DNA from: Denitrobaculum sp965225735
GTDB taxonomy: Bacteria; Pseudomonadota; Alphaproteobacteria; Kiloniellales; Kiloniellaceae
Direction of reading: 5' to 3'
Length of the DNA: 64,000 nt
Assembly (NCBI GenBank): GCA_965225735.1
Contig: CBDDBN010000024.1
Span: forward strand, 186,001-250,000
The position numbers and the translations under genes are program-made. The notes under the pieces are model-generated. The model was not told where the DNA came from. It saw only the letters and a program-made list of their open reading frames with translations, and made no database searches. This document shows, in pieces, positions 54,902-63,879 of this stretch (positions are counted from its first letter, which is position 1; the number at the start of each line of letters is the position of its first letter).

Positions 54902-55880
54902 CTTCTGGGCGCAGGATGGGCTCTTGCCTCGGCTCCTTGCGCCCTTCGCCTTTTTGTACAGTCTTGGCGGTCAACTCCGAAATAGCTTTACCAAGTCGGC
55001 ACACGCCGACATCCCGGTCATCTGTATCGGCAACCTGGTCGCCGGAGGCGCCGGCAAAACGCCCATCGCGCTCGATATCATCCGGAAGCTAAAATCGGCC
55101 GGCTTCGAAGTGCACGCTCTGACACGCGGATATGGCGGCAGTGAGCGTGGCCCCGCGCAAGTGGCCCCTGGACATCACACGGCCGCAGAGGTTGGCGATG
55201 AGGCATTGCTGCTGGCCGATGAGACGACCACCTGGGTGTCGGCCGACCGGCCCGCAGGGGCAAAGGCTGCATATGCCGCTGGCGCTCAGATTATCGTCAT
55301 GGACGACGGTTTTCAGAACCCTTCCCTGCACAAGGATTTCTCCCTGGTCGTGGTCGATACGGCTTTCGGACTTGGGAACGGGCGGGTTATGCCGGCTGGC
55401 CCCTTGCGCGAACCCGCCCGGCGCGGTTTGGCGCGGGCCGACGCAGTCATTCTGCTCGGTCCGGAGAACGCAGAGCTTGCGCGGAAACTGAACGAAAACG
55501 GCAATCGTCCACAGCTCCAGGCCGGTTTGGCAGCCCGAAAAGCGCAGGAAGACCTTTCCGGAAAAAAGGTTCTGGCGTTCGCCGGAATCGGTAGACCGGG
55601 CAAATTCTACGCGACTTTACGCGATTTATCGGCCGTGATCGCGGAAACGCGGGACTTTCCCGATCATCACGCTTATACCGACAGCGAAATCGAAGAACTG
55701 CTCGAACGGGCAGCCGCGTTAAAGGCTGTCGCCATCACAACGGAAAAAGATGCCGTGCGCTTAGCGTCGAAACACCGCGACAAGGTAAAGACCCTCCCAG
55801 TAGACGTTGTCTGGCGGAGTCCCGGCACGCTCGACGAGCTGCTGAATCCGATTATCGGAGGGCTCAGCGTCCGTGGCTAA
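54888..55880 (+). CDS. lpxK: Tetraacyldisaccharide 4'-kinase
   Basis: A 330-residue inner-membrane kinase that phosphorylates the lipid A disaccharide at position 4'. The Walker A motif is GNLVAGGAGKTP, followed by ALTRGYGGSERG, GDEALLLAD and the catalytic Asp region VMDDGFQNPSL. It overlaps the acyltransferase gene upstream and the lauroyltransferase gene downstream (8 bp). Confidence 0.96.
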   Translation: MRAPDFWAQDGLLPRLLAPFAFLYSLGGQLRNSFTKSAHADIPVICIGNLVAGGAGKTPIALDIIRKLKSAGFEVHALTRGYGGSERGPAQVAPGHHTAAEVGDEALLLADETTTWVSADRPAGAKAAYAAGAQIIVMDDGFQNPSLHKDFSLVVVDTAFGLGNGRVMPAGPLREPARRGLARADAVILLGPENAELARKLNENGNRPQLQAGLAARKAQEDLSGKKVLAFAGIGRPGKFYATLRDLSAVIAETRDFPDHHAYTDSEIEELLERAAALKAVAITTEKDAVRLASKHRDKVKTLPVDVVWRSPGTLDELLNPIIGGLSVRG

Positions 55881-56811
55881 ACTGCGATCGAACAAGCTCT
55901 TCCAAAAACTGATCAAACACCCTTTCGAAGCCGCCGGTCTATACGTCACCTTGGGCTTTTTTCGGCTGTTCCCGGTTGATATGGCCTCAAACTTCGGCGG
56001 ATGGCTGGGCCGAACCGTGGGGCCGAGAGTGGGTGTCTCTCGGCGGGCGCGCCGGAATCTGCGTCTCGCCTTTCCCGATAAGTCGTCCGCTGAGATCGAA
56101 GAAATCGTGGTCGGCATGTGGGACAATCTCGGGCGTGTCCTATTCGAGTACCCGCATCTTGACAAAATCACCGACAAGGAAGCGGGGCGCGTTGAAGTTA
56201 TCGGTGAAGAACACGTCTTCGCCGGTGTTCAGTCAGGCCGCGGCGTCATTCTCGCGGCAGGTCACCTCGCCAACTGGGAAGTGATGGCCCTGGTCGCGGG
56301 TCAAAACGATGTCGATCTGACGATCATCGTGCGCGAACCGAACAACCCCTATGTCCAGCCCGCCGTCGACCGGCTTCGCGGTTCCTCAGGCGGACGACGG
56401 ATCGCAAAGGGCGCGGATGGCGCGCGAAAGGCGCTGCAGCTGCTCAAACGCGGCGGCGCGCTTGGGATCCTTTTCGATCAAAAGATGAACGATGGGATTC
56501 CGGTGTCATTCTTCGGCCATACCGCCATGACGCCCGCGGCACCTGCCCAACTCGGTCTTCGCTTCGGCAGCGACATCATCCCGGTGCAAACCGAACGCCT
56601 TGGACCGGGACGCTTCCGCATGACCTGTCACCCGCCAATGCAGCATCCGAAAAGCGGCAATCGGCAGGAGGACATCTCAACTGCGATGGAAGAGCTCAAT
56701 CGTAAGCTTGAGTCCTGGATTCTCCACAAGCCGCAGGACTGGCTTTGGCTGCATCGGCGCTGGCCGCAAAAGACCTATGACCGTATGGATATCAGCAGCC
56801 AACACCGCTGA
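55873..56811 (+). CDS. Lysophospholipid/lauroyl acyltransferase (LpxL/HtrB family)
   Basis: A 312-residue late acyltransferase of lipid A synthesis. The catalytic HxxxxE motif is in AAGHLANWEVMAL, with LFDQKMNDGIPVSFFG and an Arg-rich N-terminus near a single helix. It adds a secondary acyl chain to the Kdo-lipid A precursor. It overlaps lpxK and is convergent with an M23 peptidase gene 6 bp away. Confidence 0.92.
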   Translation: MAKLRSNKLFQKLIKHPFEAAGLYVTLGFFRLFPVDMASNFGGWLGRTVGPRVGVSRRARRNLRLAFPDKSSAEIEEIVVGMWDNLGRVLFEYPHLDKITDKEAGRVEVIGEEHVFAGVQSGRGVILAAGHLANWEVMALVAGQNDVDLTIIVREPNNPYVQPAVDRLRGSSGGRRIAKGADGARKALQLLKRGGALGILFDQKMNDGIPVSFFGHTAMTPAAPAQLGLRFGSDIIPVQTERLGPGRFRMTCHPPMQHPKSGNRQEDISTAMEELNRKLESWILHKPQDWLWLHRRWPQKTYDRMDISSQHR

Positions 56812-56817
56812 GCATGG

Positions 56818-57657
56818 TCAATTGGTCGCCGGCATGGGCCCGACCAGAAGCTGCGGATCCACACGCTCCTCGAACCAGTTGATGCGCCAGTCCAGATGAG
56901 GTCCGCTTGAACGGCCTGTGCTGCCGAGCTTGCCAATCTCCACACCCTGCTTGATCTGCTGTCCGACTTCGACAGAAAGCGACTCCATGTGAAGGAAAGC
57001 GGAGGTCAAGCCATGGCCGTGATCCAGGATCACCGTGCCACCGCTGTAATAGAGATCGGGCTCCGCGAGGGTCACGATGCCGTCCGCAGGCGCGGCAATC
57101 GACGTTCCCTTAGGGGCCGCAATATCGACTCCGAAATGCGGGCGGCGCGGTTCGCCATTAAAAATGCGTTGGCTGCCGTAAACGCCTGTGATGCGCCCAA
57201 CCACCGGCCAGATGAAGCCGTTGTCGAAAAAGGCTTCTGGGTGGTCGATTGCCCGGACTCTGGCGATCTCGGCATTCTCCTGCTTGATCCGCTCAAGCAC
57301 CTCTTCTGGCGGTGACACGTATTTCTTGGCCACGCCGTCGATGCGCTGAATGTCATATTCACGCGCCTTGACCGGGAGCAGCCGCGCTTCCTTGGAACCA
57401 TCCGGGTAGGTAACGTTGAGTTCCACTTCGGCCCCAGCATCCCGACCGAACCCGAGGACAAACTGCCCCTCCGGCGAAATGCGCAACAGTCGCTCGCCAA
57501 CCTGCACCTCTGCGCCGGGCGTGACCCTGCCGAAAATCAGACCGCCCTGAACCAGATCTCCATCGAGGACCAGATCTCCCGCAGCCATCGCAGGCCCGCC
57601 AAGAAGCGAAAGCAATGTCGTCGCCAGGAAAGCGAATTTCAGATTACGCCATGTCAT
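56818..57657 (-). CDS. M23 family metallopeptidase (LytM/NlpD-like), exported
   Basis: A 279-residue exported protein with a signal peptide (1-25, ending AMAA). A small strand-rich domain (LVQGGLIFGRVTPGAEVQVG) precedes a C-terminal M23 domain. The zinc ligands are in HFGVDIAAPKG (H-x3-D) and LDHGHGLTSAFLHM (H-x-H), so it looks active on peptidoglycan cross-links. Its ATG overlaps the xseA stop (ATGA). Confidence 0.94.
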   Translation of the reverse strand: MTWRNLKFAFLATTLLSLLGGPAMAAGDLVLDGDLVQGGLIFGRVTPGAEVQVGERLLRISPEGQFVLGFGRDAGAEVELNVTYPDGSKEARLLPVKAREYDIQRIDGVAKKYVSPPEEVLERIKQENAEIARVRAIDHPEAFFDNGFIWPVVGRITGVYGSQRIFNGEPRRPHFGVDIAAPKGTSIAAPADGIVTLAEPDLYYSGGTVILDHGHGLTSAFLHMESLSVEVGQQIKQGVEIGKLGSTGRSSGPHLDWRINWFEERVDPQLLVGPMPATN

Positions 57658-59168
57658 AACAAAGATCCCTGAGGGTCATCTCGCGTCGGGGGGCTCGTTT
57701 GCGGCTTCGCGCGTTTCGGTTTCGCCCCTCCCGCCGGTTGGGCCGCCGCAGCCTCAGATGGCTCGCCGGCGACCGCCGAAACCTCGCCATCATAGAATTC
57801 AATACCCAGCGACGCACCTTCGGAAACATCACCGGCCCGCAACACACTACCATCCGTGCCGCGAACCACCGCGAAACCGCGTTTGAGCACATTTTTGTAA
57901 GACACGCTTTCCAGCACGCGGTCCAGTTCCTTGACCGCACGCTGCCGCTCGAGAACAAGACTCCGGCCCGAGTCGCCGAGACGGCGCGCTGCATCGAGAC
58001 GCTGGAAAGCTTGTCGAAAAGGCTCAACGAGCCGTGGCCGGAGTGACTGCAAGCGTTCGCCTTGTGCCGAAAGCTGCTGGCCGGCCAAACGAATCTGCTG
58101 CCGCGGGTGCGGTAACTGCGCCGCCAATTCAACGAGCGCGCCGCGCCGGTAGGCAACGAGGTTCCCCATGGCGTTGGCAAGGCGTTCGGCAGAATCGTCC
58201 AGGCGCTGGCTCTTTTCTTCCAGCAGCCGTTTGGGATCCGGCAGGCCGCGGCCAAGCCCCTCGATCTCCATACGACGCTCACTTAGAAAGCGGCCGGTGC
58301 CACTCAAGAGACGGCGCTCCAGGTCCAGCATCTGCGTCGTCAGCTCAGCCCGGACGGGCACCGCAATTTCAGCAGCCGCTGTGGGTGTCGGCGCCCGGCG
58401 ATCTGAGGCAAAATCGATCAACGTGGTATCGGTTTCGTGCCCAACAGCCGAGATCAGCGGTATTTCGGATTCCGCTGCTGCCCTGACCACGACCTCTTCA
58501 TTGAAAGCCCAGAGATCCTCAAGACTACCGCCGCCGCGCGCGACGATCAGGACATCCGGGCGCGGCAGCGGTTCGCCAGCCGAAAAACCGTTGAAGCCAC
58601 GGATTGCCGCCGCCACCTGCTCGGCCGCGGTCTCGCCTTGAACCAAAACCGGCCAGACCAGAACCCGGCGCGGAAAGCGGTCGGACAGGCGGTGCATGAT
58701 GTCCCGGATCACCGCACCAGTGGGCGAGGTCACGACACCGATAACATCGGGCAGGAAGGGCAACTGCCGTTTGCGCTCGGCATCGAACAAACCTTCAGCC
58801 GCCAGCTTGCGCTTGCGATCTTCCAGCAGCTTCAGCAGAGCCCCTGCCCCTGCGAGCTCCATTGCATCGATTACGATCTGATACTTGGACCGTCCTGGAT
58901 AGCTGGTGACCCGGCCGGTGACGATGACCTCCATGCCATCTTCCGGCTGCAGGGCCAGCCGCCCGGCCACGCCGCGCCAACAGACACCGTCGAGCACCGC
59001 CGATTCGTCCTTCAGGGCCATGTAGAGATGACCGGAGGCCGCGCGCTTGAAGCCGGAGATCTCACCACGCACCCGGACCCGGTCGAAACTGGTCTCCAGA
59101 GTGCGTTTCACCGCCTGGGAAATCTCGGATACGGAAAACTCGGGCATGTTGCCCGGATCTGAATTCAT
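57654..59168 (-). CDS. xseA: Exodeoxyribonuclease VII large subunit
   Basis: A 504-residue nuclease subunit from ATG 59168 (a GTG four codons earlier is also possible; AGGAG lies too near it and rather far from the ATG). It has an N-terminal OB domain (FDRVRVRGEISGFKRAASGHLYMALKD), the catalytic core GVVTSPTGAVIRDIMHRL and IVARGGGSLEDLWAFNEE, and VGHETDTTLIDFASDRRAPTPTAAAE, then coiled coils. The C-terminus is Pro/Ala/Lys-rich. The small subunit XseB is not in the window. Confidence 0.95.
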   Translation of the reverse strand: MNSDPGNMPEFSVSEISQAVKRTLETSFDRVRVRGEISGFKRAASGHLYMALKDESAVLDGVCWRGVAGRLALQPEDGMEVIVTGRVTSYPGRSKYQIVIDAMELAGAGALLKLLEDRKRKLAAEGLFDAERKRQLPFLPDVIGVVTSPTGAVIRDIMHRLSDRFPRRVLVWPVLVQGETAAEQVAAAIRGFNGFSAGEPLPRPDVLIVARGGGSLEDLWAFNEEVVVRAAAESEIPLISAVGHETDTTLIDFASDRRAPTPTAAAEIAVPVRAELTTQMLDLERRLLSGTGRFLSERRMEIEGLGRGLPDPKRLLEEKSQRLDDSAERLANAMGNLVAYRRGALVELAAQLPHPRQQIRLAGQQLSAQGERLQSLRPRLVEPFRQAFQRLDAARRLGDSGRSLVLERQRAVKELDRVLESVSYKNVLKRGFAVVRGTDGSVLRAGDVSEGASLGIEFYDGEVSAVAGEPSEAAAAQPAGGAKPKRAKPQTSPPTRDDPQGSLL

Positions 59169-59295
59169 CTTCTCTGTCACTTCTCCTGGAACCGCGCCGC
59201 CGCCGTCTGTAGAAAGATCGCTCGTTGCGTCGGCATCCTATGCTAAAAAACCGCCCCCGGTGAAGAATGACTCGGGCTCAGAGGGATTTTTTTCA

Positions 59296-60576
59296 ATGAA
59301 GATTCTAGTCGTCGGTTCCGGCGGGCGCGAACACGCCCTTTGTTGGTCTCTGGCTTCCTCACCGCTTTGCGATGCTCTTTTCTGTGCGCCTGGTAACGCT
59401 GGTGTTGCCTCAGTGGCGACCTGCGTGTCCATCGGCGCTGAAGACATAGAGGCTATCGCTTCCTATTGTGGCGAAAACAAGATCGATTTTGTCGTGGTCG
59501 GCCCGGAAGTCCCGCTGGTTCTCGGCTTAGCGGACCGCCTGAATGCCTTGGGCATAAAGACTTTCGGTCCTTCCGCCGCCGCCGCGGCTCTGGAAGGCTC
59601 CAAGGGCTTCATGAAAGATATCTGCGCCAAGTATGGGGTTCCAACCGCCGCCTATGGCCGCTTCCAGGACGCCGAGTCGGCCAAGGCTTTCATCCGGCAG
59701 CAAGGCGCCCCCATTGTCGTCAAAACCGACGGCCTTGCTGCAGGTAAAGGCGTGATCATCGCCGAAACCGTCGAAGCGGCGGAACAGGCGGTAGACGCCG
59801 CCATGACAGATGCGGTCTTCGGTGATGCCGGTGCCGAGCTTGTCATCGAGGAATTCATGAGCGGCGAAGAGGCGAGCTTCTTCGTCCTCACCGACGGCAT
59901 CAGCGCCCTCCCCCTGGCTTCCGCCCAGGATCACAAGCGCGTGGGAGACGGCGATACGGGCTTGAACACCGGTGGCATGGGCGCCTACTCACCGGCACCG
60001 GTTCTAACGCCGGACATGCAAAAACGTGTTCTGGATGAAATCGTCCAACCCACCATCGACGGACTGCGCAGCGAAGGTAAGCCCTACACAGGCGTGCTCT
60101 ACGCCGGTCTCATGATCACTGCGGAAGGACCGAAGCTGATCGAATACAACGTGCGCTTTGGCGATCCGGAGTGCCAGATTCTCTTACCGCGTCTGAAGTC
60201 GGACCTGTTACCCGCCCTCGTCGCGACCTGCGATGGCAGCATCGATCAAGTCGAGCTGTATTGGCACGAGGAAGCGGCTTTGACGGTGGTTATGGCGGCG
60301 AAGGGTTATCCCGGCAGCTACGCTAAGGGCGATGAGATCGGTGGCCTTGAACAGGCCGGCGCCCTAGAGGATGTCGTTGTCTTCCATGCCGGAACCAAGA
60401 CAGGTAACGATGGAGCCGTCCTCGCCAACGGCGGACGGGTCCTGAACATCACCGCAAAGGCAGCGACCATCGCCGATGCTCAAAAGAGCGCTTACGCGGC
60501 GGTCGACAAGATCGACTGGCCGGGCGGCTTCTGCCGTCGAGACATCGGCTGGCGCGCCGTGGAGCGCGGCGAGTAA
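59296..60576 (+). CDS. purD: Phosphoribosylamine-glycine ligase (GARS)
   Basis: A 426-residue ATP-grasp ligase of purine synthesis. It starts with MKILVVGSGGREHALCWSL and has the ATP-grasp segments VKTDGLAAGKGVIIAET, EEFMSGEEASFFVLTDG, DHKRVGDGDTGLNTGGMGAYSPAP and YNVRFGDPECQ. ATG 59296 is the family start; a longer frame runs back over xseA. It is divergent from xseA. Confidence 0.97.
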   Translation: MKILVVGSGGREHALCWSLASSPLCDALFCAPGNAGVASVATCVSIGAEDIEAIASYCGENKIDFVVVGPEVPLVLGLADRLNALGIKTFGPSAAAAALEGSKGFMKDICAKYGVPTAAYGRFQDAESAKAFIRQQGAPIVVKTDGLAAGKGVIIAETVEAAEQAVDAAMTDAVFGDAGAELVIEEFMSGEEASFFVLTDGISALPLASAQDHKRVGDGDTGLNTGGMGAYSPAPVLTPDMQKRVLDEIVQPTIDGLRSEGKPYTGVLYAGLMITAEGPKLIEYNVRFGDPECQILLPRLKSDLLPALVATCDGSIDQVELYWHEEAALTVVMAAKGYPGSYAKGDEIGGLEQAGALEDVVVFHAGTKTGNDGAVLANGGRVLNITAKAATIADAQKSAYAAVDKIDWPGGFCRRDIGWRAVERGE

Positions 60577-60597
60577 GGCCAAGGCCGCTTGGTCTTC

Positions 60598-61884
60598 TCA
60601 GGTGGTCGCCGACGCAAGCTTGTCGCGGATAGATTCCGCCCAGACAACGTGGCCGGGCTCCTTGCCGCCCAGGATCGACAGCATCAAGGCTTCACCATCG
60701 GAGATGTTTTCGAAGGCGCGCATAACGCCGGACGGGCAGACGATGCCGTCCAGATATCCGAGTTCGACCGAATGCTCGCCCTCGTCGCCCCAAAAGATTC
60801 GCCAGCGCCCGGTCAGGCAGACAAAGGTTTCTTCACTGTCGTGAGAGTGCAGCGCGGCCCCATTGCCTGGCTGCGCGCGGATAAAATCAATGTGGTAATT
60901 CTCCGCCTGTTCGACTTTCGAGCGCAGATTTTCGTCTGCGGTTCCACCACCCAGCGCCCCCAGCAGGATCCGGTTATGGCCCGGGACCACTGCATCGATG
61001 AAGGCCGTGTCGCTGTGGGGCAGTTCGTTAAAACGGAAGACGCGGCCGAGCATCTCCTCCTCGGACATGGCTCGGGTCCTGCCGAAGTAAGCACCAACCT
61101 TCTCGTCAAACTCGATGTCCTGCTCAAGTCTCATTGCTTGTTTCCTGCCTTTCGTCTCAATCGCAAAATCCAAAAGCTGCTCAATCAGCCCTTCCGGATT
61201 GGTCAGCATCATCTCATGTCCACCGGTCAGGCTGCATACCTGCCAGCGATCGTCACCTGAGAAACGTTCGATAAAGCTCTGATAGGGCTGCGGATCACGG
61301 TCGCTTGCAAAGAGATAGAGCCGCTTTCCGCCGAAGCTTTGCGATGCAGCTTCTGCCTTATCCGTAAAGGCTTTGAGCGGTTGATCTGTCAACCGCCGGG
61401 AGAGAAGCTTCAAAACTTCCGGGTCCCTGATGGAAAACTGCGCCGGATTCGGCGGCGGAATGCGCCAGCCTTCGCCTCGTTCTTCCGCAGCCGCCAAAAA
61501 CGTCTCACGCGCCGCCGAGGGAATGATGTCCAACAGAGCTTCGCCTGGCTCTGGGACGACCGCCTCGATGTAGATGACGGCTGCGATCCTCTCTGGACAA
61601 CGCGCCTCCAGCGCGCGGCCGATCATGCCGGCATAGGAATGCAGCACCAGAACGACATCGCGAAGCTCCTCGTCTCTCAACAGGCCTTCGATTTCGTCGA
61701 TATGGTCCTTCAGCCCAATGGAACGGGACAGGACGTCGGCTCTCTCACTCAAGCCCGTAAGTGTAGAGCAATAGACCCGATACCCGGATGCCTGGAGGCC
61801 GCGCGCGACAGCTTCCCAGCACCAGCCGCCATGCCAGGCGCCGTGCACCAGAACGAAAGCATCCGGTTTCAGCGCGGTGACCAT
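60598..61884 (-). CDS. Alpha/beta hydrolase fused to a cupin domain
   Basis: A 428-residue two-domain enzyme. The hydrolase (about 8-245) begins VLVHGAWHGGWCW, with nucleophile S83 in LHSYAGM and H223 in LTGGHEMML. It resembles the plant methylesterase/hydroxynitrile lyase branch. A linker (about 250-330) leads to a cupin barrel (about 331-415) with H346, H348 and E352 in HSHDSEE. The second cupin motif (CPSGVMRAFEN) has Arg where a His ligand is normal, so metal binding may be partial. I see no frameshift or stop between the parts. It overlaps the MetE-like gene by 16 bp and is last in the unit. The substrate is unknown. Confidence 0.85.
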   Translation of the reverse strand: MVTALKPDAFVLVHGAWHGGWCWEAVARGLQASGYRVYCSTLTGLSERADVLSRSIGLKDHIDEIEGLLRDEELRDVVLVLHSYAGMIGRALEARCPERIAAVIYIEAVVPEPGEALLDIIPSAARETFLAAAEERGEGWRIPPPNPAQFSIRDPEVLKLLSRRLTDQPLKAFTDKAEAASQSFGGKRLYLFASDRDPQPYQSFIERFSGDDRWQVCSLTGGHEMMLTNPEGLIEQLLDFAIETKGRKQAMRLEQDIEFDEKVGAYFGRTRAMSEEEMLGRVFRFNELPHSDTAFIDAVVPGHNRILLGALGGGTADENLRSKVEQAENYHIDFIRAQPGNGAALHSHDSEETFVCLTGRWRIFWGDEGEHSVELGYLDGIVCPSGVMRAFENISDGEALMLSILGGKEPGHVVWAESIRDKLASATT

Positions 61885-63020
61885 AGGCGTTTCGATGCGA
61901 TTTCAGCCCCCTGCGCCAGCGCCGTCAGTTTGGCGAAGGCAACATCGGCATCCACCAAACCATCACCGGCGAAGGTCGAAAAGCCGCAATCCGATCCGGC
62001 GATCACCCGCTCCCGCCCGACGATACTGGCGAAGGTTTCGATGCGCTGAGCAACGAGTTCGGGATGTTCGATGAAGTTGGAAGTCGAATCGATACAGCCA
62101 GGCGCCAGGATTTTGTCTTCCGGGATCTCCACATCACGGAAGACGGTCCATTCATGGGCGTGACGCGGATTGGAAGCTTCAAAAAGAAGCGTTTGCGGCC
62201 GGGCCTTAAGAACGACATGAATGATCTTTTCCAGAGGGATGTCCTTATGATGCGGTCCCTCGTAATTGCCCCAGCAGAGGTGCATGCGCAGACATTCAGG
62301 CGGCAAACCCTCCAGAGCGTTGTTGAGCGCTTCGATCTGCTCTTCCGCATGCCTCAAGAAGGTCGCGTCGTCTTCCTTCTGAAAGATGGTGTGCCGGCCC
62401 ATGGCCAGGTCCGGACAGTCGATTTGCAGCATGAATCCGGCGTCGACGATGGCCGCATACTCCTCGCGCATGGCCGCAGCTAGGGCGTCGAGGTAGCGCT
62501 TGTGCTCCCCGTAGAAACGGTCCGGTTGAAAGACCGCGATCACGCCCGGCGAAGCGGCGTTCATGAAAGCGCCAGTCGGCCTATGGGCATCGACCGCGCC
62601 TTTGAAGGCAGCAAGGTCAGCCTTGAGCGGCTCCCGGTCCTTAACGGTGATCTCGCTGGTGCAACAGGGCCGCGGAAGCGGCAGCGCATTCTTACGCCAC
62701 TCACCGAGCATCTTTGCGAAGCCCGGGAACTCAGCGAGATCGGCGCCCGGGATCCGTTCGCTATCTCCGGAAAAGCCGGTCAGTCGGTCTTTGATGTAAT
62801 TGGCGTAACCGATTTTGGAAAACTCGCCGTCGGAGACGACATCGATACCGCATGCGGCCTGACGGGCGACGATATCATCGACGGCCTCGGCAACGACACG
62901 ATTGAAATCTTCCAGCGACTCGAGTTCACCGCGCTCCTTCGCGAGCAGAAGGTCGCAAACATGATCGGGGCGTGGCAGCGACCCGACGTGGGTTGTCAGA
63001 ATTCGACCTTCGCTGCGCAT
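61869..63020 (-). CDS. Cobalamin-independent methionine synthase (MetE) C-terminal-like protein
   Basis: A 383-residue single-domain protein of the MetE/epoxyalkane-CoM-transferase family. It has TTHVGSLPRPD at the start and zinc ligands H247 and C249 (MHLCWGNYEG), E281 (LLFEASNPR) and C345 (AGSDCGF). It lacks the MetE N-terminal half, so it cannot simply replace MetE. Such proteins are thought to move alkyl groups to or from thiols in catabolic pathways. Position between an ABC permease and a hydrolase-cupin gene points to use of an imported methylated or alkylated substrate, but that is inference. Confidence 0.9.
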   Translation of the reverse strand: MRSEGRILTTHVGSLPRPDHVCDLLLAKERGELESLEDFNRVVAEAVDDIVARQAACGIDVVSDGEFSKIGYANYIKDRLTGFSGDSERIPGADLAEFPGFAKMLGEWRKNALPLPRPCCTSEITVKDREPLKADLAAFKGAVDAHRPTGAFMNAASPGVIAVFQPDRFYGEHKRYLDALAAAMREEYAAIVDAGFMLQIDCPDLAMGRHTIFQKEDDATFLRHAEEQIEALNNALEGLPPECLRMHLCWGNYEGPHHKDIPLEKIIHVVLKARPQTLLFEASNPRHAHEWTVFRDVEIPEDKILAPGCIDSTSNFIEHPELVAQRIETFASIVGRERVIAGSDCGFSTFAGDGLVDADVAFAKLTALAQGAEIASKRLWSPR

Positions 63021-63032
63021 AGCTTCGCTCCT

Positions 63033-63872
63033 TCAGCCCTTGACCGAACCCGCGGTGAGACCACTGATAATCTGGCGGGCGGCAAAGAAGGTGAATAGCA
63101 GCGGCGGAATGACGATCAACGTGCCCATCGCCATGATTCGCCCCCACTCCACCCCGGTGTCGGTGATGAAACCGGCCGCGCCCACCGGCAGGGTACGGGT
63201 CTTCCGACCAGTCAGCAGCAGCGCAAGAATGAACTCGTTCCAGGCAATGCGGAACGTGAAGATCCCTGCCACCGCGTAACCCGACTTCATCATGGGGAAG
63301 AGGACCTTGAAGAAGACCTGCAGCGGCGAGGCGCCGTCGACAATCGCCGCCTCCTCCAGTTCCACCGGGATCTGTTTGTAAAATCCAAACAACAGCCAGA
63401 TCGCGAAAGGCAAATTTAGCGCGGTATAGAAGAAGATCAGCACCGTCAGATCGGCGTTCAGGCTCAAGGTCGCCACCATCGCGAAGGCCGGCACAGCCAG
63501 AACGGCCGGGGGAACCATGCGAACCAATAGCGTCGCATTGGCGACGAAACGACGGCCTTTGAACTCCAAACGCGCCAAAGCATAGGCGCAGAGCCCGCCA
63601 AGGAAGAGGGTCAGAAAGGTTGAGATGGTCGCGACAATAACCGAGTTGATGAAGTAGCGATCGAACTTACCTCGCGTCAGGATGTAGTCGTAGTTCTCCA
63701 TGGTCGGAAAGAAGAAGAACCAGACCGGCTTGGCGTCGAAGATCAACACCTCGTTCTTGAAAGAAGTGGAAATCATCACCCAGATCGGGGTGAGGCAGAT
63801 AATCGCCAGGACGATCAGTCCGGCGTAGTGGCTCCAGAGCCGCAGGGGGCTGTCGATACGCTGCATGGACAT
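63033..63872 (-). CDS. Carbohydrate-type ABC transporter permease (MalG family)
   Basis: A 279-residue inner-membrane permease with six helices and the MalG EAA loop (LEEAAIVDGASPLQVFFKVLFPMM). The N-terminal helix LIVLAIICLTPIWVMISTSFKN is typical. It starts 7 bp after the partner permease stop and ends 12 bp before the MetE-like gene, so one operon is likely. Binding protein and ATPase genes should lie beyond the window. Confidence 0.95.
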   Translation of the reverse strand: MSMQRIDSPLRLWSHYAGLIVLAIICLTPIWVMISTSFKNEVLIFDAKPVWFFFFPTMENYDYILTRGKFDRYFINSVIVATISTFLTLFLGGLCAYALARLEFKGRRFVANATLLVRMVPPAVLAVPAFAMVATLSLNADLTVLIFFYTALNLPFAIWLLFGFYKQIPVELEEAAIVDGASPLQVFFKVLFPMMKSGYAVAGIFTFRIAWNEFILALLLTGRKTRTLPVGAAGFITDTGVEWGRIMAMGTLIVIPPLLFTFFAARQIISGLTAGSVKG

Positions 63873-63879
63873 TAATACC

